Shown: piece by piece, positions 43,370-52,617 of the stretch | Position numbering within the stretch: position 1 is the first letter of the stretch | How the letters are laid out: each line of letters starts with the position of its first letter | Source: Luteococcus sp048595755 | GTDB lineage: Bacteria; Actinomycetota; Actinomycetes; Propionibacteriales; Propionibacteriaceae | Direction of reading: 5' to 3' | DNA: 64,000 bases | Assembly: GCF_048595755.1 (NCBI RefSeq) | Contig: NZ_CP184360.1 | Coordinates: forward strand, 2,418,001 to 2,482,000 | Program-made: the position numbers and the translations under genes | The notes under the pieces: generated by a model | Seen by the model: only the letters and a program-made list of their open reading frames with translations | Databases searched by the model: none | Told to the model about the DNA's origin: nothing

Positions 43370-44511
43370 GGATACTGTTTCTTACACCCAACTACTTCCC
43401 GACTATAGGAGGCGCTGAAGCCTATGCAGAGGACCTTACAAGAGCCTTGGCTGATCGGGGCCACGATGTGACTGTGGTCACTCACTCAAACGATCCGCTT
43501 CAACCCCGCCTGGAAGCGTCAGGCTTTCACCGTGTGATTCGTGTGGAATCTGGTGCAAGGCCTCACGTTGCTCACTGGGAGGATAGAATTTTTGGACCGC
43601 TCGCTGACATTTACCATGTTCTGGCCAACGATAAGTTCGACATCATCCATGCGAATAGCCATGACACCGCTTTGCTCGGCGCGTGCGTGTCTCGCGAGAT
43701 GGGGGTCCCACTGCTGGTAACGTCCCATGAAATCGACAGAGAGTTCGGCGCCTTTGGTCGAGGCCGAGGACAAGTAATATTCGGACTGGCGCAAGTGGAT
43801 ACATTCATTGCGCCAAGCAACTACTACGCATCGCTGTACAGGCGCATGGGGGCGCCTAGCGTGCGCGCTATCTTGCACGGTGTGGATCGACGCAGATTTA
43901 CACCAGAGGGCTCTCGTCACTTCCGCGCAAAGCTGGGGATACTCCCAGACTCTCTCCTATTCCTATGCCCCGCCCGGTTCAAAGAGAGGAAGGGGCAATT
44001 GGCGCTCGTGACTGCCTTTACGGAGTATTCCAAGCAGTTCTCAAATAGCTACTTGGTCCTGTGCGGTTCAACTAGCTCAGGATCCCTCACATATAGACGG
44101 CAGGTTGAAGACACTATTTCACGCTCTGGAATGAGTGGACGAATATTCATTTGCGACAATGTAGAACGAAGTCAGATGTCGGACGTCTACCGTTCTTGTG
44201 ACGCTGTTGTGCAGCCCAGTCGTGTCGAAGGCCTTGGTCTGGCGGTGCTTGAGGCAATGGCGTCCGGACGTCCTGTTGCCGTTGCCGCCGCACCGGGCCT
44301 TGACGAGGTCGTCCCCGAAGCGATGTATGGCGAGCGATTCGATGTCAGGAGTGTCTCCTCGATCAAAGCGGCTCTTGTAGCGCTCTCTGATACCGACCGC
44401 CGGCAAGAGCTGGCCGATCGCGCTCTGGGGCGTGTTGCGGCTGTCTTTGACTTCGAGAGAATGGTGGCGGAGACCGAGAATCTGTATGAGGAGGCGATCG
44501 AGCGTGACTGA
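43366..44511 (+). CDS. GT4-family glycosyltransferase
   Basis: The 381-aa GT-B enzyme transfers a sugar from an NDP-donor with retention. The N-terminal Rossmann half begins MRILFLTPNYFPTIGGAEAYAEDL, the classic GT4 opening with the acceptor-site GG. The C-terminal half has LFLCPARFKERKGQLALV and the donor-binding VQPSRVEGLGLAVLEAMASGRPVAVA (E-x7-E). It lies inside the overlapped cluster: GTG start over the SIS gene stop, and an 8-base overlap with the next gene. Confidence 0.92.
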   Translation: MRILFLTPNYFPTIGGAEAYAEDLTRALADRGHDVTVVTHSNDPLQPRLEASGFHRVIRVESGARPHVAHWEDRIFGPLADIYHVLANDKFDIIHANSHDTALLGACVSREMGVPLLVTSHEIDREFGAFGRGRGQVIFGLAQVDTFIAPSNYYASLYRRMGAPSVRAILHGVDRRRFTPEGSRHFRAKLGILPDSLLFLCPARFKERKGQLALVTAFTEYSKQFSNSYLVLCGSTSSGSLTYRRQVEDTISRSGMSGRIFICDNVERSQMSDVYRSCDAVVQPSRVEGLGLAVLEAMASGRPVAVAAAPGLDEVVPEAMYGERFDVRSVSSIKAALVALSDTDRRQELADRALGRVAAVFDFERMVAETENLYEEAIERD

Positions 44512-45310
44512 TGCACAACCAAGCGATTTTCAACGAGGCCGGTTCGCCGACGCGCGAAGGTCTGGAAACACCGTGGTCCGCCGGAAGGGGCCGGGCGCCC
44601 GGAGTGTCCACCGACTGTTGCAGCACTTTGCAGACGCAAATACTTGCCTTACCCCTCGAGTGATCGACGATGGGGGGCCAGACGGTGAGTTTGAACGGCT
44701 CTCGTATATTGCTGGCGAGACTGGATATCCCCCCTACACTAAGGAGCTGATGTCGGACTCGGCGCTAGTGTCCGTCGCTCGATCGATGCGACTGCTTCAC
44801 GACATATCCAGTAGCTTTGTCGTCTCAAAATTGGACACGTGGCATGCTATGGACGCTACCGAGAGCCCGCAAACGGAATGTATCGGACACGGCGACCTCG
44901 CACCATGGAATGTAGTTTTCGACCGAGATCGTGTTGTCGGAGTTATTGATTGGGACACGGCGCGTCCCATGTCTCGAGTCTGGGACCTGTCGTATGCAGC
45001 GTACCATTTTCTGCCCCTACATCCCATTGAACAGCTGCCGGATTGGGGATGGGATAGTCCACCAGATATTCGGGGCCGAATGCGGTTGTTTATCGAGGCT
45101 TATGGGGCGCCTCTCTGCGCAAGTGAGCTAGTGAGCGCAGCGGCGGTGCGACTGGAGGGCATGGCTGTACATATCGAACAAGAGATTGCGCGGGCGAACC
45201 CGCTTTACGAGGTTCACCGAGTTGAGGGACATGCGTCGGGGTATCGAGCGGCTGCCTCCCAGCTGACCGATCGGCTCGACCTAGGAGAATTCGAAGGGAT
45301 AGGTCTATGA
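44504..45310 (+). CDS. APH-family phosphotransferase
   Basis: The 268-aa small-molecule kinase of the aminoglycoside-phosphotransferase superfamily has the catalytic loop ECIGHGDLAPWNVVFDRD and the metal-binding IDWDTARPMSRVWDL. The N-terminal lobe is short and starts with a variable segment (RSGNTVVRRKGPG). In glycan clusters such proteins phosphorylate a sugar, choline or similar group. Antibiotic resistance is a less likely alternative here. GTG start fixed by overlap; its stop overlaps the next ATG by 4 bases. It is the second kinase of this fold in the cluster. Confidence 0.82.
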   Translation: MTDAQPSDFQRGRFADARRSGNTVVRRKGPGARSVHRLLQHFADANTCLTPRVIDDGGPDGEFERLSYIAGETGYPPYTKELMSDSALVSVARSMRLLHDISSSFVVSKLDTWHAMDATESPQTECIGHGDLAPWNVVFDRDRVVGVIDWDTARPMSRVWDLSYAAYHFLPLHPIEQLPDWGWDSPPDIRGRMRLFIEAYGAPLCASELVSAAAVRLEGMAVHIEQEIARANPLYEVHRVEGHASGYRAAASQLTDRLDLGEFEGIGL

Positions 45311-46065
45311 CTGACACAAGGATTGCGCGATTCGACAGCCAAACCGGGGAATGGCACTTGAGTTCATATGGTGCGTGTCAAGTAGTCAAGGATGTCCTTA
45401 ACTCGGTCAAGAGCCTTTTGCGCTATTCGCTGATTCACAGTATTCAGGCAAGGAAATTGAGGCGCTATATTTCGGGTTGCAGTGGAACCGTTTGTCTATC
45501 TCTCGGATCCGGGCGAAGCGTCCCGAGTCAAGGGGAGTGGATCGGCATCGACTTTAAGAAGGGGCCGGGGATCTTCGGCTGTGATTTGCGGCGAGGAATT
45601 CCTATCGAACCTGGCACAATTGACGGGGTTCTAGCAGAGCACATTCTTGAGCATTTCCCCCTAGATGACTTGCCAGCACTTCTCTCGAGTTGTTTAAGGG
45701 TTTTGAAGCCCGGGGCCCCTATTCGGATCGTATGCCCGGATGCCGATCTGGTCGCGTCAATTATTGAAAATAAGGATACACCTCGGGTCAGTCAACAGCT
45801 GCGTCTTGACGCGAGCCTGCATTCATGGCCATTCGATGATGGCCTTCGGGACAAGGTAATCAACCGAATAGTATACCAGTTCGGGCAACACCGTTCACTT
45901 TTGACAGCTAAGTCCGTTCAAAGAGAGCTACTTAAGGCGGGATTCCGGGACTGTGTAGTCCTCACGCCGGATTCCACTCAATACTTCGAACGCGTGCCGA
46001 CTACTCATTTCGAACGTTTTCCTGATAGTAAGCAGGAATGTTTCGTCATCGAGGCTGTGCGGTAG
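45307..46065 (+). CDS. SAM-dependent methyltransferase-like protein
   Basis: The 252-aa cytosolic protein has the class I methyltransferase core: a first strand VCLSLGSGRS (degenerate relative to the usual GxGxG), an acidic strand WIGIDFKKG, then GTIDGVLAEHILEHF and CLRVLKPGAPIRIVCPDADL. The HILEHF segment, with ELLKAGF later, is typical of small sugar- or lipid-modifying methyltransferases in surface-glycan clusters. It probably methylates the product of the neighbouring glycosyltransferases. ATGA overlap upstream; 2 bases to the next gene. Confidence 0.84.
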   Translation: MTDTRIARFDSQTGEWHLSSYGACQVVKDVLNSVKSLLRYSLIHSIQARKLRRYISGCSGTVCLSLGSGRSVPSQGEWIGIDFKKGPGIFGCDLRRGIPIEPGTIDGVLAEHILEHFPLDDLPALLSSCLRVLKPGAPIRIVCPDADLVASIIENKDTPRVSQQLRLDASLHSWPFDDGLRDKVINRIVYQFGQHRSLLTAKSVQRELLKAGFRDCVVLTPDSTQYFERVPTTHFERFPDSKQECFVIEAVR

Positions 46066-46067
46066 CG

Positions 46068-46952
46068 ATGGGATGTACCTCGACGATACGGGTTGCGTTG
46101 GCATGCGACCAAGACTACTTAGGAAGAGCCGCTGTAACGCTTTGCTCTGTGGTGTTGTCGGCTGACCCTTCGGACGTCATTCAGGCTCACCTCATGGTAG
46201 AGGAAGGAGGCCAAGCAGTAGCCCGAGTTCATGTTAGAGCCCTGGAAGAAATTGCATTGAGTAGGGGAATAGCATTCACCTGCGAGGTCGTGACGTATTC
46301 TTCCGAGTTGTTTGAAGGATTGCCAACTGGATTCGATCCTGGCGCGGCGTCGATTTTCAGTACCGCTGTCTATGCCCGCCTGCTGCTTCCGCGTGTTGTG
46401 CCTGCGACATGGCGGGAGCTGCTCTATTTGGACTGTGACATTTTGGTGCGGGGTAGCTTGAGCCCCCTCTTCTTGATTGATTTAGGTATTCTCCCATTAG
46501 CTGCATGTGTAGAGAGGTATGCCCCGACAGTATCCGCCCCCCAAGGGATTGCGAGCTGGAGAGAGCTTGGATTGTCGCCCGACTTACCTTATTTCAACTC
46601 TGGTGTACAACTGATGAATCTTTCTGTGTGGCGCGAAGAGTTCATTGGTGAACGGGCTATTGAATACGCAAGGGAGATGTTCGGTCAGTTGCTGCATTTA
46701 GATCAGGAGGCGCTGAACGCCGTTGTAGCCGGCAGATTTGCACGGCTGGACGACATTTGGAACGCTACCTCCTATTGGCGAAAGCGAGAAAGACGTGCGA
46801 CTGCCGCTATGGATATTCTTGACGTTGCGATAATTAGGCACTTTACCGGGCCTTATAAACCGTGGGAACGTGCGGGTTTGAGTGTGCCGCACGCTGAAGA
46901 GTATCGATATGTCGAGAGTGTTCTTCGCCTTGCCCTGGGGTCGGCCACGTGA
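46068..46952 (+). CDS. GT8-family glycosyltransferase (first copy)
   Basis: The 294-aa GT-A enzyme of the GT8 (LgtC/glycogenin-like) family begins STIRVALACDQDYLGRAAVTLCSV. It has the metal-binding DxD as LLYLDCDILVRGSLSPLF, the acceptor region LPYFNSGVQLMNLSVWRE, DQEALNAVVAGRF and a late IIRHFTGPYKPW, all family hallmarks. The ATG at 46068 gives the normal N-terminus. An earlier start at 46038 would overlap the methyltransferase. It shares clear similarity with the protein at 48228 and was probably duplicated, with an MFS gene between the copies. Confidence 0.92.
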   Translation: MGCTSTIRVALACDQDYLGRAAVTLCSVVLSADPSDVIQAHLMVEEGGQAVARVHVRALEEIALSRGIAFTCEVVTYSSELFEGLPTGFDPGAASIFSTAVYARLLLPRVVPATWRELLYLDCDILVRGSLSPLFLIDLGILPLAACVERYAPTVSAPQGIASWRELGLSPDLPYFNSGVQLMNLSVWREEFIGERAIEYAREMFGQLLHLDQEALNAVVAGRFARLDDIWNATSYWRKRERRATAAMDILDVAIIRHFTGPYKPWERAGLSVPHAEEYRYVESVLRLALGSAT

Positions 46953-48226
46953 GAGTTGGGGTACGCGATCCTTTGACGTGTTTTTGTGTGAGTGATACGT
47001 TTGTTGCGCTTGGCGCTGCAGTGATTTCTGCTAGTCTCCCGGTTGCTGTTCTATCTGGCGGGTTCTCATCGGCCGTTCTTGGATCAATCCTTGCAGCTCG
47101 AACTGTTTCATCGCTGAGCTGTCTCCCTCTTGGCGGATATGTTGGTGATCGATTCCCTCGGGTGCCACTCATGAGAATTGCTCTCGCATTGCAAGTGGGT
47201 GCGGTTGGCCTATTGGGAGTCGTGGTTTCAGATTCTGATATTTCAAGGTGGATTCCGGTTGGGGCGGCCGTCATACTGGGCGTCGCTGATGCGCTGTTTT
47301 TGCCGCCTGCTGCGGCCTTGGTGCCAACGCTGTCACGGTCACACAACCTTGCGCGAATCAATGCCTTGTTGACCGCTCTGCAGTCCATCGCGAGGGTCTT
47401 GGGGCCAGCCATCGCAGGGATCATGATCCTCGCTTGGGGGTCACTTACGGTTATCTATTTCGGGGGAATTTGCTACGGAGTTGCACTGTGCTCAGTGCTA
47501 TTATTACGACTACGCTCGGCTTCTGATCTTGCATGTGACGTGGCGCAAGGTGATTCAAATTGCAACGCTAAGCTAGCTGCGCTTGGGGATGATGGCGGAA
47601 CGCGTCCTCAGCATGGCCTGCGGACTTGGCGAGCGCTGCTCCCCGTCTCGCTATTGACCCTAGTCTTTAACGTGAGTGTCTGGGGCCCCTACCAGATCTT
47701 GGCGCCGGCTCAACTTTCGGCCGCGTCTAGAGTGGATTGTTGGCCGTGGGTGGCAGCAGCATACGGACTTGGGTCTAGTGTATTTGGCGTTCTCGGGATG
47801 TTCAGACGAAGTGAGAGTCGATACTCTGTCAAGTTTATGGGTATTTGCATGCTTGCTTGGAGTGCGCCAGCGTGGGTGGTTGCCAGTGGCGGTGGGTCTG
47901 CGCTTATCCTGTCGATTGGGTCTGTTGTTGCAGGATTTGCGAGCGGGTACTTCAGGACACGCTGGTCCGTGTACATGCAGAGCGTGGTGCCGACACAGCT
48001 GTTATCGAGGGCCGTATCTGGCACGACGATCATCGCTTCTGTTGGGCTCGCAGTGGGTTCAGGAGGCGTGCCCCTCATGATGCAAACAGTTGGCCTCAAA
48101 CGAGTGCTCTTCTATGGAATTCTGGCAAACTGTGTTGCATGTATCGTCTTTAACGCATGGATATTTTTCAGGCCCGATAGTGACAAATCGCGAGACTATG
48201 TATGCGCGGCTAATCGATCGGAGTGA
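46949..48226 (+). CDS. MFS transporter in the glycan cluster
   Basis: The 425-aa membrane protein has about 12 hydrophobic helices and a motif A-like loop, LPLGGYVGDRFPRVPLMRI, after helix 2. It begins FCVSDTFVALGAAVISASLPVAVLSGG and resembles the MFS_3 or enterobactin-exporter type more than sugar importers. In this cluster it could export a glycosylated small molecule, which would argue against a purely polymeric product. GTG start overlapping the GT8 stop; its own stop lies 1 base before the next ATG. Confidence 0.87.
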   Translation: MRVGVRDPLTCFCVSDTFVALGAAVISASLPVAVLSGGFSSAVLGSILAARTVSSLSCLPLGGYVGDRFPRVPLMRIALALQVGAVGLLGVVVSDSDISRWIPVGAAVILGVADALFLPPAAALVPTLSRSHNLARINALLTALQSIARVLGPAIAGIMILAWGSLTVIYFGGICYGVALCSVLLLRLRSASDLACDVAQGDSNCNAKLAALGDDGGTRPQHGLRTWRALLPVSLLTLVFNVSVWGPYQILAPAQLSAASRVDCWPWVAAAYGLGSSVFGVLGMFRRSESRYSVKFMGICMLAWSAPAWVVASGGGSALILSIGSVVAGFASGYFRTRWSVYMQSVVPTQLLSRAVSGTTIIASVGLAVGSGGVPLMMQTVGLKRVLFYGILANCVACIVFNAWIFFRPDSDKSRDYVCAANRSE

Positions 48227-48227
48227 A

Positions 48228-49058
48228 ATGCATGTTACATATGTCGCAGACGAGAATGTTCTGGATCCCCTGGTTGCTTCGCTGACGTCATTGGCTCTGA
48301 ATGGTTCAGAGTTGGGGACCGTTTACGTAACGATTGTGTGCTGCGGAATGGAAGCCAATGACTTGAAGTATCGCCTGCCGAGACTAGGTGGTCTCGAGAT
48401 TGGAACGCAGCGTCTAACAGGTGCGGTTCTTGAAGAATTTCCCTCACCGAATAACTCTGTTTCTGGTCACTATACTAGGGCGGTGTACGTTCCGCTCCTT
48501 CTTCCGAAGGTCCTACCGAAATCTGTGAACAGAACGATCTATCTGGATTGTGACACCTTGGTCCTGGGCAGTTTGGACGAGCTATGGGGAATGGATTTGG
48601 GGGGCCGCGGTATAGCGGCTGTTCGTGATCGCTATGTACAGAATATTTCCTCGAGATTCGGGGTTTCTTTCTGGCGGGAACTCGGGATTTGCCCTGAGTT
48701 GAGATATTTTAATTCGGGTGTAATGCTGGTTGACGTGCAGCTCTGGAGACGGGAATCGGTGACAGAGCGGGCGAGGGTGCTCCTTGAGCATTTTGATAAT
48801 GACATTGAGCAGCATGACCAAGAAGTTCTAAACGCTCTGTTCGCCGGCAACTGGCTTGAGTTGTCGGATGAGTGGAATACAACTAACTTCTGGCGCCGCT
48901 CCTCTAGAAGATATTCGTGTGGTGACGACATGCTCGAGCGGGCTATAGTCAGGCATTTCGCCGGGGAGCTAAAGCCGTGGGTGCCTCATGATCCCAGCGA
49001 ATTGCCTGACGGGTGGAAATACTGGTGGTATTTGAAGCTATTCAAGGGTGAGGAGTAG
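48228..49058 (+). CDS. GT8-family glycosyltransferase (second copy)
   Basis: This 276-aa paralogue of the enzyme at 46068 has MHVTYVADENVLDPLVASLTSL, the DxD site IYLDCDTLVLGSL, LRYFNSGVMLVDVQLWRRE, DQEVLNALFAGNWLEL and AIVRHFAGELKPW. GGAG lies 5 bases before the ATG at 48228. Two related but divergent GT8 enzymes suggest that two successive sugars of the same class are added to one acceptor. Its stop overlaps the HAD gene start. Confidence 0.92.
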   Translation: MHVTYVADENVLDPLVASLTSLALNGSELGTVYVTIVCCGMEANDLKYRLPRLGGLEIGTQRLTGAVLEEFPSPNNSVSGHYTRAVYVPLLLPKVLPKSVNRTIYLDCDTLVLGSLDELWGMDLGGRGIAAVRDRYVQNISSRFGVSFWRELGICPELRYFNSGVMLVDVQLWRRESVTERARVLLEHFDNDIEQHDQEVLNALFAGNWLELSDEWNTTNFWRRSSRRYSCGDDMLERAIVRHFAGELKPWVPHDPSELPDGWKYWWYLKLFKGEE

Positions 49059-49768
49059 TGTTAGGTAAGTTGGAGGGTATCCGTGTAGTGAGCTTTGACT
49101 GTGGTGGTGTGCTGCTGCAGCCTGATGCGAGTGTATTCGTCGATGTGTGTCGAGGTATAGGAATCGCTCCTGTAGACGAAGCTCTTGTCGAAAGAGCTTT
49201 TGCTGAGACCGTTGCGCGGGTCCTCTGTGACAATGAGCCGGCCACCTACTGGTCGTCCGGTCGCGCTGCGAGGTCTCTAGGTGTCGCCCTTAATATCGGG
49301 GGAGAGGCGGGTACTCGTGCGTGGTCTGCAGTTCAATCGTTGGCTGAGTCGGGAAGGAGTCTTTGGGTCTCGCTGGATCGTTCAGTCCCGGTGGTGCTGG
49401 AGGCTTTGAAGGCCAAGGGGTATAGGTTGGCGGTTCTCAGTAATAACTCTGGATTGTTGCGCAAACAATTGCAGGGTGCAGGTATCGATGCCTACTTTTC
49501 TGCTGTTTTGGATTCGCAAGAGATTGGTGTTGGCAAGCCAGCGCCCCGGGCGTTTGAGTGTGTTGCCGAATCTCTCGTGGTTCGAATCGATCAGTGTCTC
49601 CATGTGGGGGATGATCCGTACTTTGATGTTGCAGCCGCTACGAGTGCAGGCATGCTGGCGGCTCTATATGATCGACATGGTTTGGTTGAGCCGCAGCGCG
49701 AGGGGTTGGTGTTCACGGACTTGGGTGAACTTGCGATGGAGTTAGGTTCGGTAGTCACTACGCCTTGA
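49058..49768 (+). CDS. HAD-superfamily hydrolase
   Basis: The 236-aa soluble phosphatase-like protein has motif I VVSFDCGGVLL (nucleophile Asp, followed by Cys in place of the usual second Asp's neighbour), motif II AVLSNNSGLL, the Lys in GVGKPAPRAFECV, and motif IV HVGDDPYFDVAAA. A helical cap of about 80 residues follows motif I (subfamily IA). It may dephosphorylate a sugar-phosphate intermediate of the cluster. The last few codons overlap an IS3 fragment on the other strand, so its C-terminus may have been rewritten by insertion. GTG start. Confidence 0.87.
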   Translation: MLGKLEGIRVVSFDCGGVLLQPDASVFVDVCRGIGIAPVDEALVERAFAETVARVLCDNEPATYWSSGRAARSLGVALNIGGEAGTRAWSAVQSLAESGRSLWVSLDRSVPVVLEALKAKGYRLAVLSNNSGLLRKQLQGAGIDAYFSAVLDSQEIGVGKPAPRAFECVAESLVVRIDQCLHVGDDPYFDVAAATSAGMLAALYDRHGLVEPQREGLVFTDLGELAMELGSVVTTP

Positions 49769-49890
49769 CAGGAGATATCGGTGTGTAGTGCGCCTGCGCC
49801 AACTCGGCCGGGGTGATGTGGCCGCAGTATTTGTACATGCGTCGGTGGTTGAACCCAGTCGACCCATTCCGGGGTGGCGGACTCGACCTT
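49758..49890 (-). pseudogene. 3' stump of an IS3-type transposase
   Basis: Minus-strand translation gives FNHRRMYKYCGHITPAELAQ, the C-terminus of an IS3 OrfB. It closely resembles the end of the IS3 at 52320-52420 (FNHRRMYEYCGDIPPAELEQ). Just upstream, the expected EWVDW is read in another frame because of an extra G. Only about 130 bases remain. Confidence 0.8.
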
Positions 49891-49990
49891 ATCAACACGG
49901 GGCTGATGCTCCTATCTAGTGTCAAGCTGCTGTGAGCCATGAATCGCCCCGGGATGTCCGGAGACTCCGAACTTTGGGAAGGTTGGAGTC

Positions 49991-50316
49991 ATGCCAGGCA
50001 ACACGAACAAGCGGTACCCGGCTGAGTTAAGGAGCCGGGCGGTGCGGATGTATCACCAGACCCGTCCGGATTACGAGGGTGATTGGCCCGCGATGGTCAA
50101 GGTCGCCGAACTGGTCGGGGTCTCGACCCGGAAACCCTGCGACGCTGGGTCCGTGAGGACGAGATCGACCACGGTCAGCGCCCGGGCCTCACCAGCGAGG
50201 AGTCGGCCGAGATCAAACGGTTGAAGCGGGAGAACGCCGAGCTGAAGAGGGCGAATGCGATCTTGAAGGCGGCGTCGGCCTTCTTTGCGGCCGAGCTCGA
50301 CCGGCCAGGGCAGTGA
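49991..50316 (+). pseudogene. IS3 OrfA, frameshifted
   Basis: The frame starts MPGNTNKRYPAELRSRAVRMYHQ with the IS3 helix-turn-helix (VAELVGVS) and then shifts near 50125-50140. In the next frame it continues LDPETLRRWVREDEIDHGQ and the leucine-zipper-like KRLKRENAELKRANAILKAASAFFAAELDRPG. A 1-base deletion explains this. Confidence 0.88.
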
Positions 50317-52450
50317 TCGTCGACTTCATCCGCGAGCATGCCGAGCGGCGTGAGGCGGAGGGGTTGCGGTGGGGTGTCGAGCCGATCTGCCAGGTGCTCA
50401 GCGAGCATGGCGTCGAGATCGCCCCATCGACCTACTACGAGTGGCGCGACAAGCTGCCCACCAAGCGTGAGCAGCGCGACCAAGCGGTCCTGGTCGAGAT
50501 CCACCGGGTCCACGAGGCCAACTTTGGTGTCTATGGCGCCCGAAAGGTCTGGCTGCAGCTCAACCGCGAAGGGAGTCCGGTGGCGCGCTGCACCGTCGAG
50601 CGGCTCATGCGCCAGGCGGGGCAGGAAGGGGTACCTCGTCGGAAGGTGAAGCGGACCACGATCCTTGACCTGGCAGCCCAGCGGCCCGATGACCTGGTCA
50701 GTCGCCGGTTCGCGCCGTTGGCGCCGAACCGGTTGTGGGTGGCCGACATCACCTATGTGTCGACGTGGTCGGGCTGGGTCCATGTCGCGTTCGTGAGCGA
50801 TGCCTATGCCCGCCGAATCCTGGGCTGGCGTTCGGGCACCACGATGAGCACCCAGCTGGTGCTGGATGCGCGCTCGTGGTGGGTGTGTCGATCCCGGTGG
50901 CGTCGCGGTGGTTCCGTCACGCTGGCGGCATGCCACCGATCAGTCTGATCGAACCAAGTGGGCGATATCTCAGCTTCGCTGAGCGTGAGGAGATCGCCAT
51001 CCTGAAGGCCCAGGGCAAGGGGGTTCGCGCCATTGCCCGGGCCCTGGGCCGTGATCCCGGCACGATCAGTCGTGAGTTGCGCCGCAACGCCGCTACCCGA
51101 GGCGGGAAACTCGAGTACCGAGCCAGTGTCGCCCAGTGGAAAGCACAAGAGGCCGCCAAGAGGCCCAAGGAAGCGAAGATGGTCGCCAACCAACGGCTGC
51201 GTGACTACGTCCAGGACCGGCTCGCTGGGAAAGTCACCCGCCCCGACGGCACCACCGCCGACGGCCCTGACACGCCGGCCTGGAAGGGGTTGAACAAGCC
51301 CCACCGGGCCGATCGGCGCTGGTCGAAGGCCTGGAGCCCAGAGCAGATCAGCCACCGGCTGCGCATTGACTTCCCCGATGATGAGTCCATGCGGATCAGT
51401 CACGAGGCGATCTATCAATCCTTGTTCATCGAGGGTCGCGGGGCGCTGAAGCGGGAACTGGTGGCCTGCCTGCGCACCGGCAGAGCTCTGCGCTCGCCAC
51501 GTAAGCGTTCGCGGAACAAGCCCCAAGGCCATGTCACCTCTGATGTCGTCTTCAGTCAACGGCCCGCCGAGGCCACTGATCGGGCTGTTCCCGGCCATTG
51601 GGAAGGCGACTTGATCATCGGCACCGGCCGCTCCGCGATCGGCACCTTGGTCGAGCGACACAGCCGCGCCACGATCCTGGTCCATCTGCCTCGCTTGGAG
51701 GGCTGGGTCCAGACCCCGCCGGTCAAGAACGGACGATCCCTGGGCGGCTACGGCGCGGTCGCGATGAACACCGCCCTGGCCGCGTCGATCCCAGCCTTGC
51801 CGCAGCAGTTGCGCAAGACCATCACCTGGGACCGCGGCAAGGAACTGTCCGCCCACGCCACCTTCGCGCTGGCCACCGGGACCAAGGTCTACTTCGCTGA
51901 CCCCACAGCCCATGGCAGCGGCCCAGCAACGAGAACACAAACGGGCTGCTGCGCCAGTACTTCCCCAAGGGAACCGACCTGTCCCGCTGGACAGCAGAGG
52001 ATCTGGAAGCCGTCGCCCACACCCTCAATAGCCGGCCCCGCAAGAGCCTCAAATGGAAGACCCCCGCCGAGGTCTTTGACGAACAACTACGATCACTTCA
52101 ACACGCTGGTGTTGCAACGACCGATTGAACCTGCCCAGTACACCTCGATTGCGTTGTCGGAACGCCTGGACGAGGCCAGTATCGCCGCGTCGGTCGGATC
52201 GGTCGGCTCAAGCTACGACAACGCCCTGGCCGAGACGGTCAACCGGTTGTTCAAGACCGAGCTGATCAAGCCGCAGGGGCCGTGGAGAGGGGTTGATGAG
52301 GTCGAGTTCGCCACCGCGGAATGGGTCGACTGGTTCAACCACCGACGCATGTACGAATACTGCGGCGACATCCCACCCGCCGAGCTGGAGCAGGCCTACT
52401 ACGCTGGCCACAACCAGCCCGTCGAGGAGCTGGAACTGTCACACCACTGA
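50313..52450 (+). pseudogene. IS3 OrfB, interrupted by IS30 and missing its second catalytic Asp
   Basis: The 5' part (50313 to about 50870) has IVDFIREHAERREAEGLRWG and the first catalytic Asp in LWVADITYVSTWSG, up to TTMSTQLVLDA. The frame resumes at about 52136 with QYTSIALSERLDEASI, YDNALAETVNRLFKTEL (catalytic Glu) and ends ELELSHH. About 25 codons that should hold HHTDRGS (second Asp) are absent, so the insertion was accompanied by a deletion. Confidence 0.85.
50871..52135 (+). pseudogene. IS30-family transposase, N-truncated and frameshifted
   Basis: The frame contains VSIPVASRWFRHAGGMPPIS, a helix-turn-helix region GRYLSFAEREEIAILKAQGKG, and the DDE core VPGHWEGDLIIGTGRSAIGTLVERHSR. 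A 1-base loss near 51901-51905 moves the end (PWQRPSNENTNGLLRQYFPK, then LNSRPRKSLKWKTPAEVF) into another frame, stopping at 52126-52128. The N-terminus starts inside the second helix-turn-helix and no matching left inverted repeat was seen, so the left end is lost. Confidence 0.82.
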
Positions 52451-52617
52451 GTCCCCGGACTCACCGGGGCGATTCAGTCCTGCCCTGAGTGCAAGAGGTG
52501 TGTGGCGCTTGATGGGCTCGTGTTTCCCCTGGGGTTCGTCCTGGTGGCTGGTGAGCACCGGGGGCGTCGGGTTCGCTTGGGTCTTCGTCAGGGTGGTTCG
52601 GGAGGGGGCGAAGGTCG

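Larger units (their letters stand above)
49940..52476 (+). mobile_element. Dead IS3-family element with a nested truncated IS30
   Basis: The terminal inverted repeats share TGAATCGCCCCGG, then GTCCGG and GACTC (left 49940-49967; right 52449-52476). Between them lie a frameshifted OrfA, an OrfB broken in two, and an IS30-type transposase in the gap. I found no clear target duplication. All reading frames are damaged, so the element cannot move by itself. Confidence 0.85.

Noticed and set aside
44504..45310. Aminoglycoside resistance gene
   Set aside because: The APH fold is clear, but the gene is embedded with overlaps in a glycan cluster, and a second APH-fold kinase nearby is fused to a nucleotidyltransferase, so a biosynthetic role is more likely.
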